Origin: Flavobacteriales bacterium
GTDB lineage: Bacteria > Bacteroidota > Bacteroidia > Flavobacteriales_D > Sanyastnellaceae
NCBI GenBank assembly: GCA_029242765.1
Contig: JAQWTJ010000108.1
Coordinates: 1 to 43,145, forward strand
Length of the DNA: 43,145 bases
Direction of reading: 5' to 3'
A model generated the notes under the pieces. That model searched no databases. It was not told the DNA's origin and was given only the letters and a program-made list of their open reading frames with translations. Position numbers and translations under genes: made by a program. This document shows positions 1 through 8,988 of the stretch, in pieces (the first letter of the stretch is position 1; every line of letters starts with the position of its first letter).

Positions 1-846
1 GCACGCAAAGCTGGCGTACCCTGGATGGCTGACTTCCGGGACCCGTGGACCCAAGTTTTTTACTGGGACGACCTGTATATCGGGTGGATCTCTAGCCGCA
101 TTCATCGCCGGCTCGAGCGGAGCGTAGCACGCCAGGCCGACGCCCTGGTGGTGACATCTCGTTCGGCGGGCGACCATTTCAAACAGCTCCGAGGACGGGA
201 TATCACTTGGATTCAGAACGGGTATGACCCCCAAGACTTTACTCAGGCTTCAGACCCCACCAACGTCCCAACTCAAGACGAGGCCTTCATCGTCTTGCAC
301 ATCGGCACGCTCGGTCCTACACAAAACACACCCGGCGTATGGAAAGCCTTGGCCCAAGCTGTTGCAGACAGCCCTGTATTTGCAGAAGTGCTGGAAATCC
401 GCCTCATCGGGCCTGTGGACCACAGCATCACTGAAGATATTAAAAACCAAGGGCTTACGAAATTTATCAATCAGCTTGAATACATCCCGCATAAAGACGT
501 GCCAGAAGCTCTAAGCCAGGCCAGTATTCTCACTTTGGTAATCCCCAATCGCCGGCACAATCGGGGAATTATCGCTGGAAAAGTATACGAATACCTCGCA
601 GCAGCACGCCCCATCCTGGCCATCGGACCGGAGCAAGGTGATGTGCATCACTTGTTGAAATCACTCGGTCTTCAAGGCACGTTCACATACGACGACGACG
701 AGGGTGTCCTCACCATGGTGCAGGCCACCTTTGATGATTTTCAAAAAAATAAATCTTACCCCTCGCTAGACATTCAACACTTGAGTCGCAAGCACCTTGC
801 GGGCCAAGTGGCTCGGTTGCTTGATTCCATTCGGCACCCGCATTAA
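1..846 (+). CDS. Glycosyltransferase family 4 protein, 5'-truncated by window edge
   Basis: The reading frame is open from the first base, so the first visible Met (base 25) is probably internal and the N-terminal acceptor domain start is missing. The visible part resembles the C-terminal two thirds of a GT-B fold family 4 glycosyltransferase. Seen near the start is the segment WMADFRDPW, typical of this subgroup. Further along are a mid-protein IQNGYDP stretch before the second Rossmann domain, a HIGTLG strand opening that domain, and KVYEYLAAARPILAIGP, the nucleotide-sugar binding region with the family E-x7-like helix. By family knowledge it transfers a sugar from an activated donor onto a growing lipid-linked glycan at the cytoplasmic membrane face. 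It ends one base before a flippase gene, which fits a capsule, O-antigen or exopolysaccharide locus extending upstream. Donor and acceptor cannot be predicted. Confidence 0.85.
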   Translation, partial: ARKAGVPWMADFRDPWTQVFYWDDLYIGWISSRIHRRLERSVARQADALVVTSRSAGDHFKQLRGRDITWIQNGYDPQDFTQASDPTNVPTQDEAFIVLHIGTLGPTQNTPGVWKALAQAVADSPVFAEVLEIRLIGPVDHSITEDIKNQGLTKFINQLEYIPHKDVPEALSQASILTLVIPNRRHNRGIIAGKVYEYLAAARPILAIGPEQGDVHHLLKSLGLQGTFTYDDDEGVLTMVQATFDDFQKNKSYPSLDIQHLSRKHLAGQVARLLDSIRHPH

Positions 847-847
847 C

Positions 848-2326
848 ATGGCCAAAGTCTCCACACAAGCCATTCGAAATTTCGCCTCGGTTTTCATCGG
901 AACGGGGGCGGGGGCATTGAACACCTTGGTGGTGTTGCCGTGGGCCTTTTCAAGCAGCTTAGCAGACTGGGGGCTTGTCCGCGTGATCACGGCGTGGGCG
1001 CTGCTCTTTTCGCCGATCGCCTTGTTCGGCGCATCGACCACGATGGTGCGGTTCAGCCCGAGATTCAATCGTGACGACAAAGCTCGCCTTGCCGGCTTGC
1101 TCACTATTCCAGCCATCGTACTGCTCATTTTATTCGGGCTGGTCTTGGCTGCCGCTCCAGAGCACATGTCCGTGCTTTTGGGTGTCAAAACCAGCAGCAA
1201 CATTTGGTGGTTGTACGCTCTAACCGTTCTGATCAGCGTGCGCGGATACCTCGGCGGCTTCTTGGCAACGCGTCTAAAAACTTCTGGGTTCACTTTTTTT
1301 CGAGAGAGCTTTGTCAAGCTGGGTTATTTAGTAATCACCCTGCTCTTCGGCTGGGGAACGTTCAATTTCCAAACCTTCCTCATCGCCTATGTGGGCATCT
1401 ATGCAGCATCGACTGCAGCTGTGATTCTACAGGCTTGGGCCAATCAAATCTCGCTCAAATGGAGAGGTTTTTCATCCAAAGCCCGGCGCGAAATTATGGC
1501 CTACGCTGGGGGCATCATCCTTGCCGGAAGTGCATCGAGTATCGTGCTACAGATCGACGTGCTGATGGTCGGGCACATGCTCGGGCTAGAGGCCGTTCCG
1601 GTGTTCACCATCGCGCTGTTCATCGGAGCGGTGGTGCTGATGCCTGCCAAGTCATGGGAACCGGTGTTGAGGCCTATTGTAGCGGAGGCTTTCACCAAAG
1701 GCGACGTGAAGGAACTGGAACGCATCCACAGCAGCACCCATCATATGCTCCTGCTTTCAAGCGGCTGGGTGCTGGTGTGCGTCATGGCCATCATGCCCCA
1801 AATTGACGCCCTTCTTCCGGTGAAATTTCAGGGCCTCGCCAGCATCGTATTGGTCTCGGGGTTGGCAAAATGGGTGCTGAGCTTGGGCGGCGGATCGCGG
1901 TATATTCTAGCGCAAAGCCCTCAGTATCGCAGTGTCATCTGGATCAACTGGGGGATGGTGGTCGCCGTGATCCCGCTGAACTATTGGTTCATGCATCCGG
2001 GCGGATTGGACCTGGGCATCTTTGGTGCGGCCGCGGCCTCGCTTGCGGTCATTTGCTCTGCAGAAACCGTGCGACAAATCTTGCTGCACCGCTACCTGAA
2101 GATTCACACCTTCACATGGCGCTCGATATTGACCTCGGCGCTGCTCGGCGTCATTGCCTGGGGCGGTTGGTCGGTCAACCCCGAACTTTCGTCTTGGGGC
2201 ACTTGGGCGCCGTGGATCATTATTGCAGCCAAGTCCTTTCTCGCCACTGCCGCCATTGCAAGTGCTGCCTGGGCCTTCAATCTCGCTCCCGAGCTCGTTG
2301 CCAAATACGGGCGCCGCAAGGGCTGA
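848..2326 (+). CDS. Polysaccharide flippase, Wzx/MATE-like (oligosaccharide flippase family)
   Basis: A 492-residue, strongly hydrophobic protein with about 12-14 predicted membrane segments, as expected for lipid-linked oligosaccharide flippases of the MOP superfamily. The N-terminal segment (FASVFIGTGAGALNTLVVLPW) and the early region after residue 60 (FGASTTMVRFSP) match the usual layout of that family. The ATG at 848 is chosen because it lies one base after the upstream glycosyltransferase stop (TAA 844-846). An in-frame TTG at 797 would overlap that gene and add a non-hydrophobic extension. By family knowledge the protein moves undecaprenyl-linked glycans across the inner membrane. Together with the upstream gene it marks the end of a surface-polysaccharide operon; the next gene is convergent. 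The substrate cannot be told from sequence. Confidence 0.85.
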   Translation: MAKVSTQAIRNFASVFIGTGAGALNTLVVLPWAFSSSLADWGLVRVITAWALLFSPIALFGASTTMVRFSPRFNRDDKARLAGLLTIPAIVLLILFGLVLAAAPEHMSVLLGVKTSSNIWWLYALTVLISVRGYLGGFLATRLKTSGFTFFRESFVKLGYLVITLLFGWGTFNFQTFLIAYVGIYAASTAAVILQAWANQISLKWRGFSSKARREIMAYAGGIILAGSASSIVLQIDVLMVGHMLGLEAVPVFTIALFIGAVVLMPAKSWEPVLRPIVAEAFTKGDVKELERIHSSTHHMLLLSSGWVLVCVMAIMPQIDALLPVKFQGLASIVLVSGLAKWVLSLGGGSRYILAQSPQYRSVIWINWGMVVAVIPLNYWFMHPGGLDLGIFGAAAASLAVICSAETVRQILLHRYLKIHTFTWRSILTSALLGVIAWGGWSVNPELSSWGTWAPWIIIAAKSFLATAAIASAAWAFNLAPELVAKYGRRKG

Positions 2327-2343
2327 ACATCGTCTGCTCGACG

Positions 2344-2793
2344 TCAGTCCACCTTGAACCAGCTTTGGGTGCGGTAGAAAAACGCCACGTAGCCCCGAAC
2401 CTGCATCACATTGGGGTCGTCCTCACTAATCCACATCTTGCAATCGTAAATCTTACCGTTTTTCGGGTCGCAAATCGTACCGGAATCCCATTCACCATCA
2501 TCTGGCTTCATGTCTCGGACGATGTCCATCCCCAAAGTACGCTGGCCTTTGCGGTCGTCTTTACATTCATCGCAATGCGGGTCTTGGTCCTCTTCTGGGA
2601 GACGAAACAGCTCGACAATCGTGCCAGTTAACACCCCGTTTTCAACCGTGACCTCCACCACACTCTTGATGCGCCCTGTCTCATCGTCTTGAGTCTTCCA
2701 ACGACCGGTCAAATCAGGAACTTGGGCCCAAAGTGTCATCGAGGCGCAAAGCATCATCGCTAATAGCGACGCAGAGAGTTTCAGTTTGTTCAT
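2344..2793 (-). CDS. DUF2147-family secreted protein
   Basis: A 149-residue protein. The first 24 residues form a signal peptide (hydrophobic LLAMMLCASMTLW followed by AQ, the usual Bacteroidota cleavage context). The mature part follows the DUF2147 pattern: GRWKTQDDETG at the start, a central GTIVELFRLP strand, a CDECKDDRKGQ loop with two cysteines, MDIVRDMK, then GTICDPKNGKIYDCKMW and RGYVAFFYRTQSWFKVD at the end. This is a small lipocalin-like periplasmic or outer-membrane-associated family of unknown function. The ATG at 2793 is chosen although the frame stays open to 3066, because it begins exactly at the signal peptide. It is the last gene of a minus-strand run, 47 bases after the YihY fusion gene, and probably shares its transcript. 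It converges on the flippase gene. Confidence 0.85.
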   Translation of the reverse strand: MNKLKLSASLLAMMLCASMTLWAQVPDLTGRWKTQDDETGRIKSVVEVTVENGVLTGTIVELFRLPEEDQDPHCDECKDDRKGQRTLGMDIVRDMKPDDGEWDSGTICDPKNGKIYDCKMWISEDDPNVMQVRGYVAFFYRTQSWFKVD

Positions 2794-2840
2794 GCTGACA
2801 AGGTAGCAAAAGACGTGGGTTGTCCGGAAGGGAATTGGAA

Positions 2841-5621
2841 TCAGCAAGAAGAGCCAAAAAGACCGAGCCACACGATCAAGTCCGCCACATTCATCGCACC
2901 GTCCCCGTTGAGGTCCATTGTGCAATTGCTCGTGCAGCCGAAGGCCCCAAGCATGGCCATTAAATCTGAAATGCTCACCGCGTTGTCCCCGTCGAAATCT
3001 CCAAGACATTCCACGCAAAAATCCGAGTGCACCACCACCTCGGCCCAAGCAATATCTACGCCCCAAATCTCATCGGGCACATCGACCACCATCGGCCCAG
3101 CTTCGGTCACCGGCACGCCGTTCCAAAGCAGTGGATTGGCCAAATCCTCGAGGTCCTCGAGGCAGACCTCAAGCCATTGAACTTCGAGGTCCAAGACGAA
3201 CAGGCCGCGTTGAATGTCCGAGATTAGCACGCGCCCCGAAGGCAAAGCCGCATGCACGCCCCAAGCACCAGCGTAACCGCTGTGATTGTCGGGCGGGTAG
3301 GTGTCGAACCAAGCAATCAGGTTAGGATTCTCCGGGTCATGGATATCGAACACCTGCAATCCATCGTGATAATAGGAGACATACACCCGTTCATCGCGGA
3401 TCATCAAATTGTGGGCGATCGCGTTTTCCGCTGTGCCCGAGCTGAACATTGACACCACCTGTAAATCCGTGAGGTCCGACGTGTCCACAACCTTCAACGG
3501 AGCACCGTGCGTTTCATCCGCAAAAACATAAACTTCATCCTCGGGAACCCACCAACCGCTGTGGTTTGCGCCCTGTTCAGGGTAATCCTCCAAGGTGCCA
3601 ATCACCACCGGTCCGCTCTGCATGCGGATGACAATCAAGCCGCCGCCCATGGCGTTAACCCACAGCGTATCGTTCTCAGCATACACATCATGGCAGCCGC
3701 TGACCCAAGGCGCAAGATCAAATATCTGAAATGGCGCCGACGGGGTGGCGACGTTTAGAACCATCAACGGCGTTGAGAGACCGGGGCGGCTCATGTTGCA
3801 CAAATAAAGCAGGTCAGAAGCGTTGTCCACAAACACATTGTGTGCGTTGACCACCAGCTCGTCGTCATCGTAAAGCGTCGTCACGCTTGCGGGCAGCCCA
3901 GAAAGATCAAAGATCTGGAGCGAGCTTGTGCCTTGGTCGCACACGGCATACAGCACCGTGTCGTCAATGTGGTAATCGCGATGCGTGACCCCGCTCCCAC
4001 CGTATGCACCCGGCAGGAAGTAAACCTCCGGCGCATCTCCCGGTTCCGTCACGTCAATCACATGGGTGCCCATCGTCGAACCGATGATGGCGTACTCGCG
4101 GCCGTTCAAAAACAAGCCCTCTACATCATTGAAACTCCCTCCGAACCCTGTAATCGGAAGCGATACGTCTGTCCACTGAGCGTAGAGGTTCACATTGTCC
4201 GACTGCCGTGTGCACGAGCCGTCATCTAGGCCAGCACTCGGATTGAAATTCATCGCATCGGGGTTGGTGCAACCGGGGTAGTCGCAATCGTCCGAGAGCG
4301 AAAAAAAGAACGAATCCTGTGCACCTGGTGGGCTGTCGAGAAAGCCTGACGCCATCGGCTCGCCGCCCTCATCAAACATCGTGAGCACCCCGCCTTGCCA
4401 TCCGTCGCCGTAGCTGTCAAACATCCACACGATGTAACATCCCGGTTCCATGCAAAGTTGTTCGGTGTAGCTCGTGAAATTGTCGGTGTACGGACCGAAG
4501 GGGCCGGCCACCACATTGGCCGATTCATCCTCAATGAGCCAAGTCACCTCGGTGGCCCAGGTGCCCGTGACCATCTCAGCGGTGACCTCCACTTGTTTGC
4601 ACGTTTGAGCGTACAAGAGCGTGGATTGCGGAGCGCCAGCCAGCCCGAAAGCCAGCAGCAACGCGACGGCCTTGACCGCCTTGGACCTATTCGCACCCTT
4701 TGAGCTTGGAGCTGACGAAATTGAACGGGCCTGCCGTGAACTGTGCAGGCTTGTGTTCAACTCAAAGCCCAGCAACAAAATCATACTATTGGCATTGAGC
4801 CAAATGAGCAAAACCAGCAGCGTCCCCAACGAACCGTACAAGCGGTTGTAAGAAGCAAATGAAGCAACGAACCAAGCGAAAGCCATCGACGTCAAGACGA
4901 ACAATGCGGTACTCATCACAGCACCGGCGCTGCGCCATTGCCATTTCTTTCTCGAAAAATCTGCGACGTTGTACAAGATGGTGACGCACCCGTACACGAG
5001 CAACAACGTGATGCCCCACCGGGCAAGCTGCAAGAGCGGGAGGCTGGCCACGTCGACAATCTGTTGGGCCGCTAGCCAATCCAAGGCCGTCCCGCTGAAT
5101 ACGATGAGTCCGACGGCCACAATGACCCCAAGCGATAGGACGATCATCAACAGCACCGCAACCAATCGGATCCACAACCAATGCACGCGGCGCTGGACAT
5201 GAAACCCCTCGTTGAGCCCCAACAATATGGCGTTGATGCTGGACGAGGCGTAAAACAAACTCAGCACAAATCCAATGCTCAAAACTTCGCTGTGGGCGCC
5301 GTTGAGCAGCAAATCCTCCACGGTGGACTCAAATAGAGAAAACGTGTCTCCGGGAAAGAAACCACGGATTGATTCAAAGAGCAGGACCTGGAAATTTTCG
5401 ATGGGCACCACCGGCAGCAAAGACAGCAGCATCAAAATAACCGGAAAAGTTGCCGCGAAAAGACGAAAGGAAATGGCCGCAGAACGCGTCGCCACCCGCC
5501 CTTGGATTAACCCCTCGATAAAGAACTGAACAGGCGTCCAAATTTTGAGGCGCTCAAAAATGAAGATTATATACTTGAGCGGTGTCCTCCGCATCCACTG
5601 TTCCCATTCAAGGTCTTTCAT
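2841..5621 (-). CDS. YihY/BrkB membrane domain fused to exported LVIVD-repeat (choice-of-anchor B) and dockerin-like domains
   Basis: A 926-residue composite. Residues 1-290 are a complete YihY/BrkB-type inner-membrane domain with about six membrane segments, ending in the usual LLVLLIWLNANSMILLLGFELN. Residues 291-316 are a polar linker. Residues 317-339 look like a signal peptide (AVALLLAFGLAG, then LLYAQ, a plausible signal peptidase context). Then come a module with GCY and DSYGDG motifs (~350-440), a Cys-rich CTNPDAMNFNP/DDGSC motif, LVIVD/choice-of-anchor B repeats (~475-820), and two EF-hand-like dockerin repeats (DFDGDNAVSISD and DLNGDGAMNVAD) at the C-terminus. YihY proteins normally stop near residue 300. 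No in-frame ATG or GTG occurs at the junction; the only nearby alternative starts are TTG codons, for example at 4760. The start overlaps the nadC stop (ATGA), suggesting translational coupling. It may be a real fusion, two products from an internal start, or an assembly error. Confidence 0.8.
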   Translation of the reverse strand: MKDLEWEQWMRRTPLKYIIFIFERLKIWTPVQFFIEGLIQGRVATRSAAISFRLFAATFPVILMLLSLLPVVPIENFQVLLFESIRGFFPGDTFSLFESTVEDLLLNGAHSEVLSIGFVLSLFYASSSINAILLGLNEGFHVQRRVHWLWIRLVAVLLMIVLSLGVIVAVGLIVFSGTALDWLAAQQIVDVASLPLLQLARWGITLLLVYGCVTILYNVADFSRKKWQWRSAGAVMSTALFVLTSMAFAWFVASFASYNRLYGSLGTLLVLLIWLNANSMILLLGFELNTSLHSSRQARSISSAPSSKGANRSKAVKAVALLLAFGLAGAPQSTLLYAQTCKQVEVTAEMVTGTWATEVTWLIEDESANVVAGPFGPYTDNFTSYTEQLCMEPGCYIVWMFDSYGDGWQGGVLTMFDEGGEPMASGFLDSPPGAQDSFFFSLSDDCDYPGCTNPDAMNFNPSAGLDDGSCTRQSDNVNLYAQWTDVSLPITGFGGSFNDVEGLFLNGREYAIIGSTMGTHVIDVTEPGDAPEVYFLPGAYGGSGVTHRDYHIDDTVLYAVCDQGTSSLQIFDLSGLPASVTTLYDDDELVVNAHNVFVDNASDLLYLCNMSRPGLSTPLMVLNVATPSAPFQIFDLAPWVSGCHDVYAENDTLWVNAMGGGLIVIRMQSGPVVIGTLEDYPEQGANHSGWWVPEDEVYVFADETHGAPLKVVDTSDLTDLQVVSMFSSGTAENAIAHNLMIRDERVYVSYYHDGLQVFDIHDPENPNLIAWFDTYPPDNHSGYAGAWGVHAALPSGRVLISDIQRGLFVLDLEVQWLEVCLEDLEDLANPLLWNGVPVTEAGPMVVDVPDEIWGVDIAWAEVVVHSDFCVECLGDFDGDNAVSISDLMAMLGAFGCTSNCTMDLNGDGAMNVADLIVWLGLFGSSC

Positions 5622-6511
5622 GCGTGGCGAGATTTCAGAGCCTTGTCACTCAACAGGGAAATATCCATATTCCGCGCGCTGTGCGTGATAAACCCAAGCG
5701 AGACGAAGTCAACCCCCGCCTCGGCGTAGGGCCGAATGTTTTCAGGGGTCAGCCCTCCGGAGCTTTCCGTTTCGATTCGGCCGCCGATGAGCTCGACCGC
5801 CTGGCCGGTTAGCGCAGGCGAAAAATTGTCGAGCAGCAGACGCCTGATGCCTGTGCAGCACAAGGCTTCCTCTACTTCGGTAAGATCCCGAACTTCGACA
5901 ATCAGGTCGATGCCCAAGTCGTGTTGGTCGATATACGCCGCCGCATTTTCTACGGCAGCTCGCAAGGAGCCGGCATAATCCACGTGGTTGTCCTTGATCA
6001 TGATTGCGTCATATAGACCCATGCGGTGGTTCACCCCGCCCCCGTGCAAAACGGCGAGTTTCTCAAAAGCACGAAGGCCCGGGGTCGTCTTGCGTGTATC
6101 AAGCACCCTCGTTTTCGTGCCTTCAAGAGCCTGGACCGCGCGCGCCGTATTGGTGGCGATGCCGCTCATGCGCTGCATAAAGTTCAACGCTATTCGCTCA
6201 CAGGTCAATAGGCTACGGCCGGGGCCTTTTACACGGGCCACAATGTCACCGGCCGCAACTGCGTCACCGTCACGTGCGAGCTCCTCAAACTCCGCCTCGG
6301 GCGCACCGAAAGCAAAGACCCTTCGGGCGACCTCAAGGCCAGACAACACACAGCTCTCCTTCATCATAAATCCTGCCGAATCCCAAACTTCAGCAGGAAT
6401 ACTCGAGGCCGAGGTGTGGTCACCCTGCATTTGCACTGCAACAAGACCTCGGCCGAGGTCTTCGGCGAAGGCAAGCTCAATGAGTTGTTGCATATGGGGG
6501 TGACTTGGCAT
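5618..6511 (-). CDS. nadC: Nicotinate-nucleotide pyrophosphorylase (carboxylating), quinolinate phosphoribosyltransferase
   Basis: A 297-residue enzyme that converts quinolinate and PRPP to nicotinate mononucleotide, CO2 and pyrophosphate in de novo NAD synthesis in the cytoplasm. Characteristic segments are present in order: FAEDLGRG near the N-terminus, ERIALNFMQRMSGIAT, VLDTRKTTPGLR, AVLHGGGVNHRMGLYDAIMIKDNH (active-site His, Arg and Lys residues), IVEVRDLTEVEEA, LLLDNFSP, and ESSGGLTPENI with a C-terminal phosphate-binding stretch. The start at 6511 is preferred; 6493 is an alternative that removes six residues. The frame extends upstream to 6580, but that would overlap rlmH and lacks family similarity. 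It is divergent from rlmH and overlaps the YihY-fusion gene by four bases; the rlmH/nadC/yihY neighbourhood is common in Flavobacteria. Confidence 0.95.
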   Translation of the reverse strand: MPSHPHMQQLIELAFAEDLGRGLVAVQMQGDHTSASSIPAEVWDSAGFMMKESCVLSGLEVARRVFAFGAPEAEFEELARDGDAVAAGDIVARVKGPGRSLLTCERIALNFMQRMSGIATNTARAVQALEGTKTRVLDTRKTTPGLRAFEKLAVLHGGGVNHRMGLYDAIMIKDNHVDYAGSLRAAVENAAAYIDQHDLGIDLIVEVRDLTEVEEALCCTGIRRLLLDNFSPALTGQAVELIGGRIETESSGGLTPENIRPYAEAGVDFVSLGFITHSARNMDISLLSDKALKSRHA

Positions 6512-6544
6512 GGGATACGAAGCAAACAGCAAGTTAATGCACGC

Positions 6545-6552
6545 TACATTTG
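6545..6552 (+). promoter_or_regulatory. Bacteroidota-type -7 element (TACATTTG) for rlmH
   Basis: An exact match to the Bacteroidota housekeeping -7 consensus TAnnTTTG lies 15 bases before the rlmH ATG. No clear -33 TTG is seen at the usual distance, so the call rests on the -7 motif and its position in a short divergent intergenic region. Confidence 0.45.
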
Positions 6553-6567
6553 AAACGCTCCAACGGC

Positions 6568-7041
6568 ATGCGCATTTCACTTATCGTCATCGGGAAAACG
6601 GACGCGCCATGGCTGCGTGAGGGATTGGCTGTCTACACCGATCGGCTGGCGCGTTACGCACCCTTTCGATACATCGAGTTGCCCGACGCTCGGCTCCGTG
6701 GCAAACCCTCACCCGAGGCCTTGCGTAAAGCTGAAGCTCCCATTTTACTCAAATCCCTTGAGAGCGTAGACCATGTCGTGCTACTCGACGAGCGCGGGAA
6801 GCAGTACCGCAGCGTCGAGTTGGCCCGGTGGGTGGAATCGCGGCACAATCGCGGCATCCGGCATTTGGCACTGGTCATCGGCGGGGCCTACGGTTTCGAC
6901 GGCAGTGTTCACGCACGAGCGTCAGAAAAATTGGCGCTTTCCGCCGGAACCTTCAGCCACCAAATGATCCGGCTTCTGGCGGCAGAACAACTCTACCGCG
7001 CGCAGAGCATTTTGCGCGGCGAGCCCTACCACCATGAATAG
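6568..7041 (+). CDS. rlmH: 23S rRNA (pseudouridine1915-N3)-methyltransferase
   Basis: A 157-residue SPOUT-class methyltransferase that methylates pseudouridine 1915 in helix 69 of 23S rRNA on assembled 70S ribosomes, using S-adenosylmethionine. The length is the family's usual. Seen are the N-terminal MRISLIVIGKT strand, VDHVVLLDERGKQYRS, the knot region LALVIGGAYGFD, and the near-invariant C-terminal SHQMIRLLAAEQLYRA and ending YHHE. The ATG at 6568 begins exactly at the conserved N-terminus; an upstream in-frame TTG at 6550 is less likely. It stands alone on the plus strand between divergent nadC and convergent atpC. Confidence 0.97.
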   Translation: MRISLIVIGKTDAPWLREGLAVYTDRLARYAPFRYIELPDARLRGKPSPEALRKAEAPILLKSLESVDHVVLLDERGKQYRSVELARWVESRHNRGIRHLALVIGGAYGFDGSVHARASEKLALSAGTFSHQMIRLLAAEQLYRAQSILRGEPYHHE

Positions 7042-7042
7042 G

Positions 7043-7081
7043 CAGCGCGTATCTGGCGCTGAGGGGTGAATGCTAGCCCTC
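7043..7081. terminator. Tandem hairpins between convergent rlmH and atpC
   Basis: Directly after the rlmH stop, CAGCGC (7043-7048) pairs with GCGCTG (7056-7061) over a 7-base loop, and GAGGG (7061-7065) pairs with CCCTC (7077-7081). No T-run follows on the plus strand, so this is at best a non-canonical or bidirectional terminator. Confidence 0.35.
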
Positions 7082-7105
7082 AATCACCGTGCGTAAAAAA
7101 GGTGC

Positions 7106-7338
7106 TTAAGCCGCCAGAACCAAGACTTTGTTCTCGAGCACTTCCACTGTGCCACCCTGCAGTTCGAAGGACTGCTCCCCTTCACTTGTGCGGATGCGGA
7201 GCGTCCCTGCACCAAGCGTAGTGATCATCGCAGCGTGCATGTCCAAGACGCCCATTGCGCCGTCTGAGCCAGGCAAAAAGACGTGCTGGGCTTCGCCCTC
7301 AAACAACGTCTCATCAGGGGTCATAATCTCTACGCGCA

Positions 7339-7339
<1 letters not shown>
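7106..7339 (-). CDS. atpC: F1F0 ATP synthase epsilon subunit, short form
   Basis: A 77-residue protein covering only the N-terminal beta-sandwich domain of the epsilon subunit (MRVEIMTPDETLFEGEA, VFLPGSDGAMGVLDMHA, ending in VLENKVLVLAA). The C-terminal two-helix domain that inhibits ATP hydrolysis in many bacteria is absent, which is usual in Bacteroidota. It sits in the central stalk and connects F1 to the c-ring. The ATG at 7339 shares one base with the atpD stop (TGATG), showing translational coupling; an in-frame TTG lies one codon earlier at 7342. Other ATP synthase subunits are not in this window, consistent with the split arrangement known in Flavobacteria. Confidence 0.93.
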
Positions 7340-8913
<1,574 letters not shown>

Positions 8914-8988
8914 TCACGTATTCCACTCCCGATTTATACACGTATTTCCAATAGTCAGGAATTTGCACTAACAGGTTGTGAAAATCCG

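Noticed and set aside
1870-2631. Long plus-strand open frame across the flippase end and the DUF2147 gene
   Set aside because: It overlaps two well-supported genes, has no family resemblance and mixed low-quality composition; a shadow frame of GC-rich sequence.
2794-3066. N-terminal extension of the DUF2147 frame
   Set aside because: The extension overlaps the YihY fusion gene and lacks similarity; the Met at 2793 begins a clean signal peptide.
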